Of a stretch of 44,920 nt of DNA, positions 15,330 through 23,376 are shown piece after piece. How positions within the stretch are numbered: the stretch's first letter is position 1; every line of letters begins with the position of its first letter. Made by a program: the position numbers and the translations under genes. The stretch comes from Bacteroidales bacterium (GTDB lineage: Bacteria; Bacteroidota; Bacteroidia; Bacteroidales; FEN-979). The notes below the pieces were generated by a model, which was not told the origin of the DNA, ran no database searches, and saw nothing but the letters and a program-made list of their open reading frames with translations. The stretch is taken from positions 1 to 44,920 of the forward strand of contig JALNWE010000022.1 in the NCBI GenBank assembly GCA_023231065.1, given 5' to 3'.

Positions 15330-17114
15330 TTATTCCAATACCCAGTTTTCTTCTACATCCCAGTTTGACCTTATTTCGATTTCCTTAGGAAGGTAGAATA
15401 CCATTTCAGGTTGTAACCTGGCATGATAGCTGCCTGAATCCCATTTCCCGTTTTTGTTCCGGTCAAGAATAGCTTTCAATTTGAATTTTCCAGGGGCGAT
15501 ATAATTCATTTTTATTTTACCGGATTTGTCAACAATACACTGATCAATAATGTCGGTTTCTTTCTCATTGAGGAGTTGAATGATATACTGTCCGGGACGA
15601 TGGTCCATATTCAGGATTATTACCAGGTTCCCGAAATCTTTTTCCGCTTTGGTCCGGAAGGTCTGTTTGATGGTATCGTGGCTCAGTCCGTTGATTGAAA
15701 AGAAGACCGAATCAGGGATCAGCAGGGTGTAGGTTTTTTCCTCCTGCCATTTATGGTCAACAACCAGGTGCCGTTTTATGCTATCGGTAAATTTTATATC
15801 AGCAGGGATTGTATCTTTATCATCAATCATCAGGACCCGCGAGAAATCCCATCGGGCAATCGGGTAGGAAGCGGTAAGTCCTGGTTTGTTTCTGAACTGG
15901 TTCAAACCAGCCGCCGCTGAGTTCTGAAATTCAAGTCGTGGGGGAGGCGTGTTTTTATCGACTTTTTTCGAAATTTGTTTTTTCACCAGGTTTAGCCGTA
16001 AAGTGTCGATCAGTTTTTCATCGGTGGTCATTCGGGCTAACAGGGTATCGGTTTTGGACCGGGTGATCCAAAGCATGACAGTATCCTTTTTTGCGGAAAA
16101 CTCGTCATACTTCCAAGGGGTAGTGGAATCAAAATTAAGGGGGACGATCTTCAGTTGATGTACTGGATAACGGAAATTCAGCATGACCAATCCATCACGG
16201 ACAAACCGGGAATTAATAAGTCTTTGGATGGAATCCACTTCTTCAAAAAGATTGAGAGGGTAAGCAGGAAAGTTCAGGGCAGCCATCCTGACCGAATCCA
16301 TGGCACGAAGTGAATCGGAAATAAGCGCCGGTCCGGATTTCACAGGTTTTGTTTTTTGTAGGGCTGTTTTGGTTACGGAGTCTTTATGAAGGGTATCTGG
16401 AGTGGGAGTAGAAATATAATAGGGATTGACCAGCGTATCGGAATAGGCAATTTTTTCGGAAGGCTGGTTGAAGATCAGGTCCCCGTTTTGATCAGAGAGG
16501 GCAAATAGTAAAAAATGATCCTTTTTAAGATTTTTAAAAACGAAATTTCCATTTTCATCCGTTTTCGTAACATAATAAGGTGGAACTTTTAAAGGCAGGG
16601 AATCAAGTGGTAAGGTATCGTTGTTGTTGATATAAAGTTCGGCAAAGACATCTTTCTGAGGGGTTTTGTCGAATGCGTTGACCACATTTCCGCGCAGGGT
16701 AAGGGAGTCGATGTAGTTACCGGTAGAAAAGACGTAGTTAAAATCCCTGATGATATTGTTTTCGGTAATATCTGAGATGGCATTTCCGAAAGTTATGGAA
16801 TAGGTGGTACCGGGGCTTAATGTGTCGTTTATTTTTATCAGGATAGATTTCCCCCGGATTTTAGGATCGAGACGTTGTTTCAAAGGGGGAGAGATAAAAA
16901 TTTCGGTCAATGGGTTTTTCAGGGCAATAAACTCATCAAAATCGATCTGGATGTTCTTGGTCACGAAATTAATGGACTTATTTGGAGGTTGGCAGGCCAA
17001 AACAGTTGGTTGTTTGACATCTTTTGGCCCTCCATCAGGAGAGACCGGATTGGCGCACTGAGCCAGGAAAAAAGCAGAAATGAAAGAAAGACAATAAAAT
17101 AAAATCTTGTTCAT
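15330..17114 (-). CDS. Ig-like domain-containing lipoprotein
   Basis: A 594-residue exported lipoprotein: signal peptide with lipobox LAQC, modified Cys at residue 20, followed by CANPVSPDGGPKD, a very common opening of one Bacteroidota family. An N-terminal bacterial Ig-like (Big_5-type) domain covers about residues 35-135 (PNKSINFVTKNIQIDFDEFI ... TYSITFGNAISDITENN). A carboxypeptidase-regulatory-like strand region follows (LRGNVVNAFDKTPQKDVFAELY ... TKTDENGNFVFKNLKK). The rest is beta-rich and ends with a second such module (KLKAILDRNKNGKWDSG). The residues after Cys are not the acidic surface-export signal known from some Bacteroides lipoproteins, so the final location is uncertain. Function is unknown; no enzymatic motif is visible. 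It is transcribed divergently from yebC. Confidence 0.8.
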   Translation of the reverse strand: MNKILFYCLSFISAFFLAQCANPVSPDGGPKDVKQPTVLACQPPNKSINFVTKNIQIDFDEFIALKNPLTEIFISPPLKQRLDPKIRGKSILIKINDTLSPGTTYSITFGNAISDITENNIIRDFNYVFSTGNYIDSLTLRGNVVNAFDKTPQKDVFAELYINNNDTLPLDSLPLKVPPYYVTKTDENGNFVFKNLKKDHFLLFALSDQNGDLIFNQPSEKIAYSDTLVNPYYISTPTPDTLHKDSVTKTALQKTKPVKSGPALISDSLRAMDSVRMAALNFPAYPLNLFEEVDSIQRLINSRFVRDGLVMLNFRYPVHQLKIVPLNFDSTTPWKYDEFSAKKDTVMLWITRSKTDTLLARMTTDEKLIDTLRLNLVKKQISKKVDKNTPPPRLEFQNSAAAGLNQFRNKPGLTASYPIARWDFSRVLMIDDKDTIPADIKFTDSIKRHLVVDHKWQEEKTYTLLIPDSVFFSINGLSHDTIKQTFRTKAEKDFGNLVIILNMDHRPGQYIIQLLNEKETDIIDQCIVDKSGKIKMNYIAPGKFKLKAILDRNKNGKWDSGSYHARLQPEMVFYLPKEIEIRSNWDVEENWVLE

Positions 17115-17228
17115 TGACGGACAGGAAAACTATTTTTGTAAGTTTGCGACCCCAAATTTACCAATCGTTTTTATAACAAACAGTTTTTATTATTATTTTT
17201 ACATTGTCAACTAACAAATCACGAACCT

Positions 17229-17969
17229 ATGTCAGGACACAATAAATGGTCAACCATTAAAAGAAAAAAGGGAGCGCTGGACGCCAAGCGGTCGAAAATT
17301 TTCTCAAAGATAATCAAAGATATAACCATTGCAGTAAAGGAGGGTGGCGCTGACCCCGACGGTAATCCCCGGTTACGCCTGGCCATTGCCAACGCCAAAG
17401 GGGCCTCGATGCCGAAAGACAACATACAGCGGGCGATCAGCAAAGGAGCCGATAAAGATTCTGCTGTTCTTATTGAGACCACGTATGAAGGAAAGGGCCC
17501 TCATGGGGTTGCGATTTTTGTGGAGTGCACAACCGACAATCTTCAGCGCACGGTAGCCAATATCAGGGCCCATTTTAATAAGCATGGCGGTGAATTGGGG
17601 CAAAATGGCATGTTGAGTTACCTCTTTGACAGGAAGGGTATTTTTGAAGTACCTGTAGGGGATCTTGATCGGGATGAATTTGAAATGGAAATCATTGATG
17701 CCGGGGCTGAAGATATTTCGCTGGATGAAGATGTTTTTTCGATTACTACTGCTATGGAGGATTTCGGGAGTATGATCAAAAAGCTTGAGCTGTTAAAGAT
17801 CGAACCGGAAAGCGCCTCTTTACAAAGGATCCCCAAGACTACCGTAACGCTGGATGAAGAAGCAACCCGGAAGGTTTTGAAATTGATTGATATTATTGAG
17901 GAAGATGAAGACGTTCAGAATGTCTTTCACAATTTGGCCATCAGCGATGAGATGGCAGAAAAGTTATAA
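17229..17969 (+). CDS. yebC: YebC/PmpR family regulatory protein
   Basis: Three-domain cytoplasmic protein of the YebC/PmpR/TACO1 family. Members have been described both as DNA-binding regulators and as factors easing ribosome stalling. The 246-residue product starts with the diagnostic MSGHNKWSTIKRKKGALDAKRSKIFSKIIKDI. It carries NPRLRLAIANAKGASMPKDNIQRAI and the acidic middle domain EMEIIDAGAEDI, and ends in the usual DVQNVFHNL segment. Full length and intact. It lies alone between the divergent lipoprotein gene and the converging response regulator, with a terminator directly after its stop. Confidence 0.95.
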   Translation: MSGHNKWSTIKRKKGALDAKRSKIFSKIIKDITIAVKEGGADPDGNPRLRLAIANAKGASMPKDNIQRAISKGADKDSAVLIETTYEGKGPHGVAIFVECTTDNLQRTVANIRAHFNKHGGELGQNGMLSYLFDRKGIFEVPVGDLDRDEFEMEIIDAGAEDISLDEDVFSITTAMEDFGSMIKKLELLKIEPESASLQRIPKTTVTLDEEATRKVLKLIDIIEEDEDVQNVFHNLAISDEMAEKL

Positions 17970-17971
17970 AA

Positions 17972-17997
17972 AAAAACGCGGCAACTGCCGCGTTTTT
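17972..17997. terminator. Bidirectional terminator between yebC and the response regulator gene
   Basis: Stem AAAAACGCGGC paired with GCCGCGTTTTT around a short AACT loop. It starts 3 bases after the yebC stop and ends 6 bases from the stop of the converging response regulator gene. A runs on one side and T runs on the other let it act for both strands. Confidence 0.9.
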
Positions 17998-18002
17998 CGT
18001 TA

Positions 18003-18974
18003 TCAGACCTCACATACAAATTGGGTCAGATTGATCCCTTTGGGCAATTCCAGTTTTTTACGAAGCCGGATACGTGAAATTTCTGTACTCGGAGCCGTGA
18101 TTTTCAAGATGCTGGAAATTTCTTTGGTATTAAGGTTCATGCGTAAAAGCGCTGCCAGTTTGTGATCATTGGGGGTGAGCTGGGGGAATTTCTTACGCAG
18201 GCGATCGAAAAATCCCGGGTGTATTTTCTCGAAATGAGCTTTGATCCGGTACCAGTCGTTATCGAATTTGATGTTTTCATCAATTGTTTTTAATACTTTG
18301 GCAACATCGGCCTTATTGATGGTTTTTTCGTTTTTCAACAACCGGTTAATGTCTTTTTTAATCAGTCCGATGATTTTATTTTTCTGGGAGATAAAGATGG
18401 ATGAGGTAGCGAGTTCCCGGTTGATCAGATCGAGTTCCATGTTGTGTTTCTGTTTAAGTAACTGATTCACCTTTTGTTCTGCACGGATTCGTTCCTGCAA
18501 CCGTTGGTTACGTTCTTTTTCTGCTTTTTTACGTTGGTCGATTTCGTTTTTCAGTTCAGAGATGATCCTTTCATTGGTGATCTCAAGGTTTCTCTGGTAG
18601 TTTGCCACCTCAATGGAGGCCCTGATCTGATCGATGTCGACAGGTTTAAAAAGGTAAGCATACGGTTTGAGCGAAAATGATTTGGAAAACACTTCTCCTC
18701 TATTCAGAGCAGTGAGGAAGATAATTCCGCAATTGTAGTTTTCGGTAAGGATCCTGGCAGCTTCGATACCATCCATTTTCCCTGCCAGCCTGACATCCAT
18801 AATAACAATGTCGGGTTCGTTGCTTGCTTCCTGTAGATTCGCGATATTTTCAATCGCATTTTCTCCTTTTGCGTCAATACCAAGAACTTCATAGCCTAAC
18901 TCAGTAAATTTGCTTTTTAGTTCATGGGCGATGATCAATTCATCTTCAACGATGTACAAACTGATTGGTGCCAT
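18003..18974 (-). CDS. Response regulator: receiver, coiled coil and LuxR-like helix-turn-helix
   Basis: A 323-residue protein with an N-terminal receiver domain (residues 4-122; acidic pair Glu10/Asp11, phosphoacceptor Asp60 in VIMDVRLAG, conserved Lys in FKPVD). A long charged coiled coil follows (about 130-200, RIISELKNEIDQRKKAEKERNQRLQERIRAEQ region split by short breaks). The C-terminal helix-turn-helix (about 265-315: LTPNDHKLAALLRMNLNTKEISSIL followed by TEISRIRLRKKLEL) is LuxR-like in the form used by many Bacteroidota sensor proteins. No histidine kinase gene is adjacent. It begins 10 bases after the ackA stop on the same strand, so it is probably cotranscribed with ackA. Confidence 0.88.
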   Translation of the reverse strand: MAPISLYIVEDELIIAHELKSKFTELGYEVLGIDAKGENAIENIANLQEASNEPDIVIMDVRLAGKMDGIEAARILTENYNCGIIFLTALNRGEVFSKSFSLKPYAYLFKPVDIDQIRASIEVANYQRNLEITNERIISELKNEIDQRKKAEKERNQRLQERIRAEQKVNQLLKQKHNMELDLINRELATSSIFISQKNKIIGLIKKDINRLLKNEKTINKADVAKVLKTIDENIKFDNDWYRIKAHFEKIHPGFFDRLRKKFPQLTPNDHKLAALLRMNLNTKEISSILKITAPSTEISRIRLRKKLELPKGINLTQFVCEV

Positions 18975-18984
18975 AGCTTTAAGA

Positions 18985-20199
18985 TTAAATGTTAAAATCT
19001 GAATTTGTTACAATGTTATAAGTATCAACGGCAATGACAAGCTCTTCGTTGGTTGGCATAACCATTGTTATCACCGGCGAACCGGGATGGGTCAGTATTG
19101 CTTCCCGTCCCCTGGTTGAATTGAGTTCAGGGTCGAACAGGATGCCTAAAAATTCCATTCCTTCCAAAATACGATGGCGGGTATTGATATCATTTTCTCC
19201 GATACCGCCGGTAAAGACAATTAAATCGACGCCACCCATGGCGGCAGCATAGGCCCCGATGTATTTTTTCACACGGTAGGCATACATCTGAAGGGCCAAT
19301 TCAGCGCGTTTATTGCCTTTTTCAGCAGCCTGCTCCACATCGCGCATATCAAATGAAATCCCTGAAATTCCATAAACCCCGCTTTTTTTATTGAACACCG
19401 TGTTGGTATCGGAAATGCTGAGATTTTCTTTTTCAGCCATGAACAGCAAAACGCCCAGGTCAACATCCCCGCTCCTGGTGCCCATCATAAGTCCTTCCAA
19501 TGGTGTGAATCCCATAGAAGTATCAACCGATTTCCCTTTTTGGATGGCGGCGATTGAAGAGCCGTTTCCAAGGTGACAGGTGATGATGTTGATCTCATTG
19601 ATAGCTTTACCCAGGAACCGGCAAGCTTTCTGGGCTACATATTTATGCGAAGTTCCATGAAAACCGTACCGGCGGATCTTGTATTTTTCATAATATTCAT
19701 ACGGGATAGCATATAGGTAAGAGAAAGCTGGCATGGTTTGGTGAAATGAAGTATCGAAAACAGCAACCTGTGGTACCTGTGGAAGGATGGCCTCGATGGA
19801 AAGGACTCCTTTCAGGTTGGCGGGATTATGCAGCGGGGCCAATTCAATGCACTTCTCAATATCGGACTTCACCTTATCGGTAATCAGCGCACTTGCTTTG
19901 AAATTTTCGCCTCCATGGGCAACGCGATGACCGACTGCCGTGATTTCATTTTCATTTTTAATTACCCCATGGGTGGGATCTTTCAAGGTTTTCAGGATCA
20001 AATTGATGCCAACCTGATGATCCCTTATTTCCTGTGCGATTTTGTATTTGTCCTTTCCGGGGACCTGATGAATGAGCTCGCTGGATGCCAATCCGATGCG
20101 ATCCAACAATCCTTTGGCAATCAGAATGGGTTCATCAAGAATTTCAATCAATTGGTACTTAATCGATGAACTGCCGCAATTTAAAACCAGTATTTTCAT
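18985..20199 (-). CDS. ackA: Acetate kinase
   Basis: Converts acetyl phosphate and ADP to acetate and ATP, the energy-yielding last step of acetate fermentation (reversible). The 404-residue product begins MKILVLNCGSSSIKYQLIEI. It shows the catalytic and nucleotide motifs GHRVAHGGE, VFDTSFHQTMP, GFHGTSHKYV, HLGNGSS and FTGGIGEN. Length is normal. Phosphotransacetylase, often its neighbour, is not next to it here. The downstream partner is instead a response regulator 10 bases away. A well-formed promoter lies upstream at 20282-20312, giving a leader of about 75 bases that contains a weak GGGTT/AACCC hairpin. Confidence 0.97.
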   Translation of the reverse strand: MKILVLNCGSSSIKYQLIEILDEPILIAKGLLDRIGLASSELIHQVPGKDKYKIAQEIRDHQVGINLILKTLKDPTHGVIKNENEITAVGHRVAHGGENFKASALITDKVKSDIEKCIELAPLHNPANLKGVLSIEAILPQVPQVAVFDTSFHQTMPAFSYLYAIPYEYYEKYKIRRYGFHGTSHKYVAQKACRFLGKAINEINIITCHLGNGSSIAAIQKGKSVDTSMGFTPLEGLMMGTRSGDVDLGVLLFMAEKENLSISDTNTVFNKKSGVYGISGISFDMRDVEQAAEKGNKRAELALQMYAYRVKKYIGAYAAAMGGVDLIVFTGGIGENDINTRHRILEGMEFLGILFDPELNSTRGREAILTHPGSPVITMVMPTNEELVIAVDTYNIVTNSDFNI

Positions 20200-20281
20200 G
20201 TACAGTGTAAGTGTTTGTTTAGTAGTGTGGGATCGGGTTAACTTTTTAAACCCAACATCCTCTTTTTTTTGTTAGGGTAGG

Positions 20282-20312
20282 CAAAAATACGAATAAATTA
20301 TGTTTTTCCAAA
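20282..20312 (-). promoter_or_regulatory. Bacteroidota promoter of ackA
   Basis: On the minus strand, TTTG (20309-20312) is followed by exactly 19 bases and then TATTTTTG (20282-20289). This reproduces the TTTG-N19-TAnnTTTG consensus and is the best complete promoter in the window. It lies 82 bases before the ackA start codon. Confidence 0.75.
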
Positions 20313-20359
20313 GAAAAATGTTATAAATAACGTAACATAGAAAATTTTAAATTTTATCG

Positions 20360-20367
20360 TAATTTTG
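20360..20367 (+). promoter_or_regulatory. -7 promoter element for the GH3-family gene
   Basis: TAATTTTG matches TAnnTTTG and ends 20 bases before the ATG at 20388. No clear -33 partner is visible. It lies divergently to the ackA promoter, about 50 bases away. Confidence 0.55.
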
Positions 20368-20387
20368 AATTTCCAATATTCGGGATC

Positions 20388-21908
20388 ATGGCATTGATTA
20401 ATTCCCTTGTTTCATGGGTCATGAAGAAGCGTATTCATCAGATTGAGCTTTTCATGCAATACCCTCATGAGGTTCAGTCTGAATGGTTCCATAAATTGCT
20501 TGGAAACGCGAAAAACACAGAATGGGGACGGAAATATGATTTTAAGTCAATCCAAAATCCGGAACAATTTCGCAACAGGATCCCGGTCCAGAAATACGAA
20601 TCCATTAAAAAATCGGTTGACCGCCTTCGCCGGGGAGAGCAAAACATCATGTGGCCATCGGAGATCAAATGGTTTGCAAAGTCATCAGGTACAACCAATG
20701 ATAAAAGTAAGTTTATCCCGGTGAGCCAGGAAGCTTTGGAGGAATGTCATTTTAAAGGCGGGAAAGACATGCTTTCCATTTATTGCAACAATCATCCCGA
20801 GACCAAACTTTTTGATGGGAAAGCTATTGCTATGGGAGGATCCCACCAGATTACCGAGGTGAATAATGAATCCTATTGCCAGGGCGATCTGTCGGCGATC
20901 CTTATCCAGAACCTTCCTACATGGGTCGAATTTTTACGGACCCCCAACCTATCGATCGCCCTGATGGATGAATGGGAAAGTAAGATAGAGATGATGGCTA
21001 CTGAAACCATCCTTCATGATGTGACCAACATTTCAGGCGTGCCTTCCTGGACATTGCTCCTTTTTAAGCGCATCCTGGAGATTACAGGAAAGAAGAACCT
21101 GTTGGAAATATGGCCCAATTTTGAACTGTTTATTCACGGTGGCGTTAGTTTCTTCCCTTACCAGGAACAGTTCCGGCAAATTCTTCCCTCTGAAAAGGTC
21201 AATTACCTTGAAACATACAATGCTTCCGAGGGCTTTTTTGGGATCCAGGACCGCGATAAGGCCGATGATATGTTACTCATGCTGGATTATGGGATCTATT
21301 ATGAGTTCATCCCGGTTGATATGTTAGATAGCGATTTTCCACAAGCATGTACATTGGGGGAAACTGACCTGCAGACCAATTATGCCATGCTGATCACCAC
21401 CAATGCCGGTTTATGGAGATACATGATCGGCGATACCATCCGGTTTACCTCCAATTCCCCTTACCGGATCAAAATCACCGGAAGGACAAAGAATTTTATC
21501 AATGCTTTTGGGGAAGAATTGATCATTGATAACGCGGAAAAGGCTATAGCGGTAGCCTGTGAACGCAGCCATGCCATTGTCACTGAATACACGGCAGCTC
21601 CTGTTTACCTTGAAGGCAATAAAAAAGGCGCCCATGAATGGCTGATCGAATTTGAAAAACCGCCCGCCGACCTTTCCTTCTTTACCAGTACACTTGATAA
21701 TGCCCTGAAATCACTGAATTCGGATTATGAAGCCAAACGGTATCATGGCCTGTTGCTGGAAGAACCACGGATCCATATCATGCCCCCAGGCGCCTTTTAT
21801 AACTGGATGAAATCGCGTGGGAAATTAGGCGGACAGCATAAAGTCCCACGGTTGTCGAACAACCGTAAATATATTGAAGAAATCCTGGGATCAGGAGTTC
21901 ATGATTGA
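20388..21908 (+). CDS. GH3 auxin-responsive promoter family protein (acyl-adenylate-forming amido ligase-like)
   Basis: A 506-residue member of the GH3 family, whose plant members activate acyl acids with ATP and join them to amino acids. The ATP-binding motif SSGTTNDKS is at residues 99-107, and the later conserved SEGFFGIQD and ITGRTKNFINAFGEEL segments are present. Length fits the bacterial branch. The bacterial substrate is not known, and nothing in the sequence fixes it. The gene faces away from ackA and is followed by a deoxynucleoside kinase gene that has its own promoter over the end of this gene. A housekeeping role is suggested only by how common it is in Bacteroidota. Confidence 0.9.
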   Translation: MALINSLVSWVMKKRIHQIELFMQYPHEVQSEWFHKLLGNAKNTEWGRKYDFKSIQNPEQFRNRIPVQKYESIKKSVDRLRRGEQNIMWPSEIKWFAKSSGTTNDKSKFIPVSQEALEECHFKGGKDMLSIYCNNHPETKLFDGKAIAMGGSHQITEVNNESYCQGDLSAILIQNLPTWVEFLRTPNLSIALMDEWESKIEMMATETILHDVTNISGVPSWTLLLFKRILEITGKKNLLEIWPNFELFIHGGVSFFPYQEQFRQILPSEKVNYLETYNASEGFFGIQDRDKADDMLLMLDYGIYYEFIPVDMLDSDFPQACTLGETDLQTNYAMLITTNAGLWRYMIGDTIRFTSNSPYRIKITGRTKNFINAFGEELIIDNAEKAIAVACERSHAIVTEYTAAPVYLEGNKKGAHEWLIEFEKPPADLSFFTSTLDNALKSLNSDYEAKRYHGLLLEEPRIHIMPPGAFYNWMKSRGKLGGQHKVPRLSNNRKYIEEILGSGVHD

Positions 21909-21918
21909 CAATTTTTTT

Positions 21919-21926
21919 TACTTTTG
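21919..21926 (+). promoter_or_regulatory. -7 promoter element for the deoxynucleoside kinase gene
   Basis: TACTTTTG matches TAnnTTTG and lies 11 bases after the GH3 stop and 17 bases before ATG 21944. It falls inside the upstream extension of the kinase frame (which could begin at TTG 21905), so it argues for the ATG as the true start. Confidence 0.55.
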
Positions 21927-21943
21927 GTCATAAATTAAAAAAT

Positions 21944-22558
21944 ATGCATATTGCCATCGCCGGAAATATTGGTTCTGGGAAAACGACCCTTACGGGCCTG
22001 TTAGCCAAACACTTTGGATGGGATCCCCATTATGAGGATGTCGATACAAATCCCTATCTGAATAGTTTTTATGAAGATATGCAACGCTGGTCGTTCAACC
22101 TTCAGATCTATTTTCTGAACAGTCGTTTCCGGCAGGTTATCGAAATCAGAAAATCGGGGAAAACCGTGGTCCAGGACAGGACCATCTATGAAGATGCTTT
22201 CATTTTCGCCCCCAACCTTCATTCAATGAACCTGATGAGCAGCCGTGACTTTGAGAATTATAGATCGCTTTTTGAACTGATGAGCAGTTTTCTTCAACCT
22301 CCCGACCTACTCATTTATTTGAGGGCTACTGTCCCAACCCTTGTCAGCCAGATTCAAAAACGGGGGAGGGAATATGAAAATGCCATTCGTCTGGATTATC
22401 TTAAAAACCTGAATGAACGGTATGAAGAGTGGATTGAAAATTATACCCTTGGAAAATTACTGATCATCGATGTTGATACCCTGAAAGTCAACGAAAACCC
22501 AGAGGACCTGGGTTCGGTGATCGACAGTATCAATGCCCAGTTGCATGGGCTTTTCTGA
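21944..22558 (+). CDS. Deoxynucleoside kinase family protein
   Basis: Phosphorylates deoxynucleosides in nucleotide salvage; the exact nucleoside preference cannot be read from sequence. The 204-residue product opens with the P-loop GNIGSGKT (residues 7-14). It has the DNPYLNSFYEDMQRWSFNLQIYFLNSRF-like substrate segment and the DRTIYEDAFIF block holding the family's DR(S/T) motif. It ends in a helical lid region with QKRGREYE. ATG 21944 is chosen because it places the P-loop at the usual position and leaves room for the promoter at 21919-21926. kdsB follows after five bases. Confidence 0.9.
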   Translation: MHIAIAGNIGSGKTTLTGLLAKHFGWDPHYEDVDTNPYLNSFYEDMQRWSFNLQIYFLNSRFRQVIEIRKSGKTVVQDRTIYEDAFIFAPNLHSMNLMSSRDFENYRSLFELMSSFLQPPDLLIYLRATVPTLVSQIQKRGREYENAIRLDYLKNLNERYEEWIENYTLGKLLIIDVDTLKVNENPEDLGSVIDSINAQLHGLF

Positions 22559-22563
22559 TCGTC

Positions 22564-23310
22564 ATGAAAATTTTAGGCGTAATCCCTGCCCGGTATGCAT
22601 CCACCCGCTTTCCGGGGAAACCACTGGTTGTGATCGAGGGAAAGAGTATGATCCAAAGGGTCTTTGAACAAGCTTTATTGTGCAAAGAACTCGATCAGGT
22701 CATCGTGGCGACCGATAACGAAATGATCCTGAAGCATGTCGAATCATTCGGCGGTTCTGCCATGATGACCTCCGAAAAACACCGCAGCGGCACGGAGCGG
22801 TGTGCGGAAGTGGCAGACAGGTTAATCAATGCCGGGAAACCTTATGACGTAGTGATCAACATCCAGGGTGATGAACCCTATATTGATCCGTCGCAGATCG
22901 CACAGGTGGCCTCCTGCTTCAGGGATCCCGGCGCCGTCATTGCAACATTGATCAAAAAAATCACATACGCGGCCGAATTGACCGACCCCAATGTGGTAAA
23001 AGTAGTTACCGATTGGAAGGGAAAAGCCCTTTATTTCAGCAGGGCTGCCATTCCTTTTACACGGGGGAAAGAAGCCGCTGACTGGATTGGCTTCACAAGT
23101 TATTATAAACATCTCGGAATTTATGGATATCAAACAAAAATCCTTCACCAGTTGGTAACTTTACCCGTCTCTCCATTAGAATCAGCAGAATCGCTTGAGC
23201 AGCTCCGCTGGCTTGGTAACGGTTTTCAGATTCAAACACAGATAACTGATATTGAGAGCTTTTCAGTCGATGTGCCCTCGGATTTATTAAAAATTACTAA
23301 CAGATCTTAA
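22564..23310 (+). CDS. kdsB: 3-deoxy-manno-octulosonate cytidylyltransferase
   Basis: Activates KDO as CMP-KDO for the LPS inner core. The 248-residue product has the N-terminal nucleotide motif IPARYASTRFPGKPL, then EKHRSGTERCAEVA, VINIQGDEPYI, and FSRAAIPFTRG followed by HLGIYGYQ, all hallmarks of KdsB. Full length. The start lies five bases after the deoxynucleoside kinase stop, so the two are likely cotranscribed. Together with lptE it shows that the organism makes LPS with KDO. Confidence 0.96.
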   Translation: MKILGVIPARYASTRFPGKPLVVIEGKSMIQRVFEQALLCKELDQVIVATDNEMILKHVESFGGSAMMTSEKHRSGTERCAEVADRLINAGKPYDVVINIQGDEPYIDPSQIAQVASCFRDPGAVIATLIKKITYAAELTDPNVVKVVTDWKGKALYFSRAAIPFTRGKEAADWIGFTSYYKHLGIYGYQTKILHQLVTLPVSPLESAESLEQLRWLGNGFQIQTQITDIESFSVDVPSDLLKITNRS

Positions 23311-23330
23311 GGGAAACCATAAAATTCGAG

Positions 23331-23367
23331 TATCTTAGCCCCATCAAATCATTTTATTTAAGGAGGG
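23331..23367 (+). promoter_or_regulatory. Possible promoter and a strong Shine-Dalgarno before the HU/SPOR gene
   Basis: TATCTTAG (23331-23338) is one base off the -7 consensus. AAGGAGGG at 23360-23367 lies nine bases before ATG 23377 and is a full Shine-Dalgarno sequence. Such strong sites are rare in this window, where most genes have none, so translation of this gene may start by a more classical mechanism. Confidence 0.5.
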
Positions 23368-23376
23368 ACAGGAATT

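Noticed and set aside
20250..20262. CCCAACATCCTC shared by the ackA leader and the region upstream of purE (about 38816-38827)
   Set aside because: A 12-base match between two places in 45 kb is expected many times by chance, and the flanks do not match.
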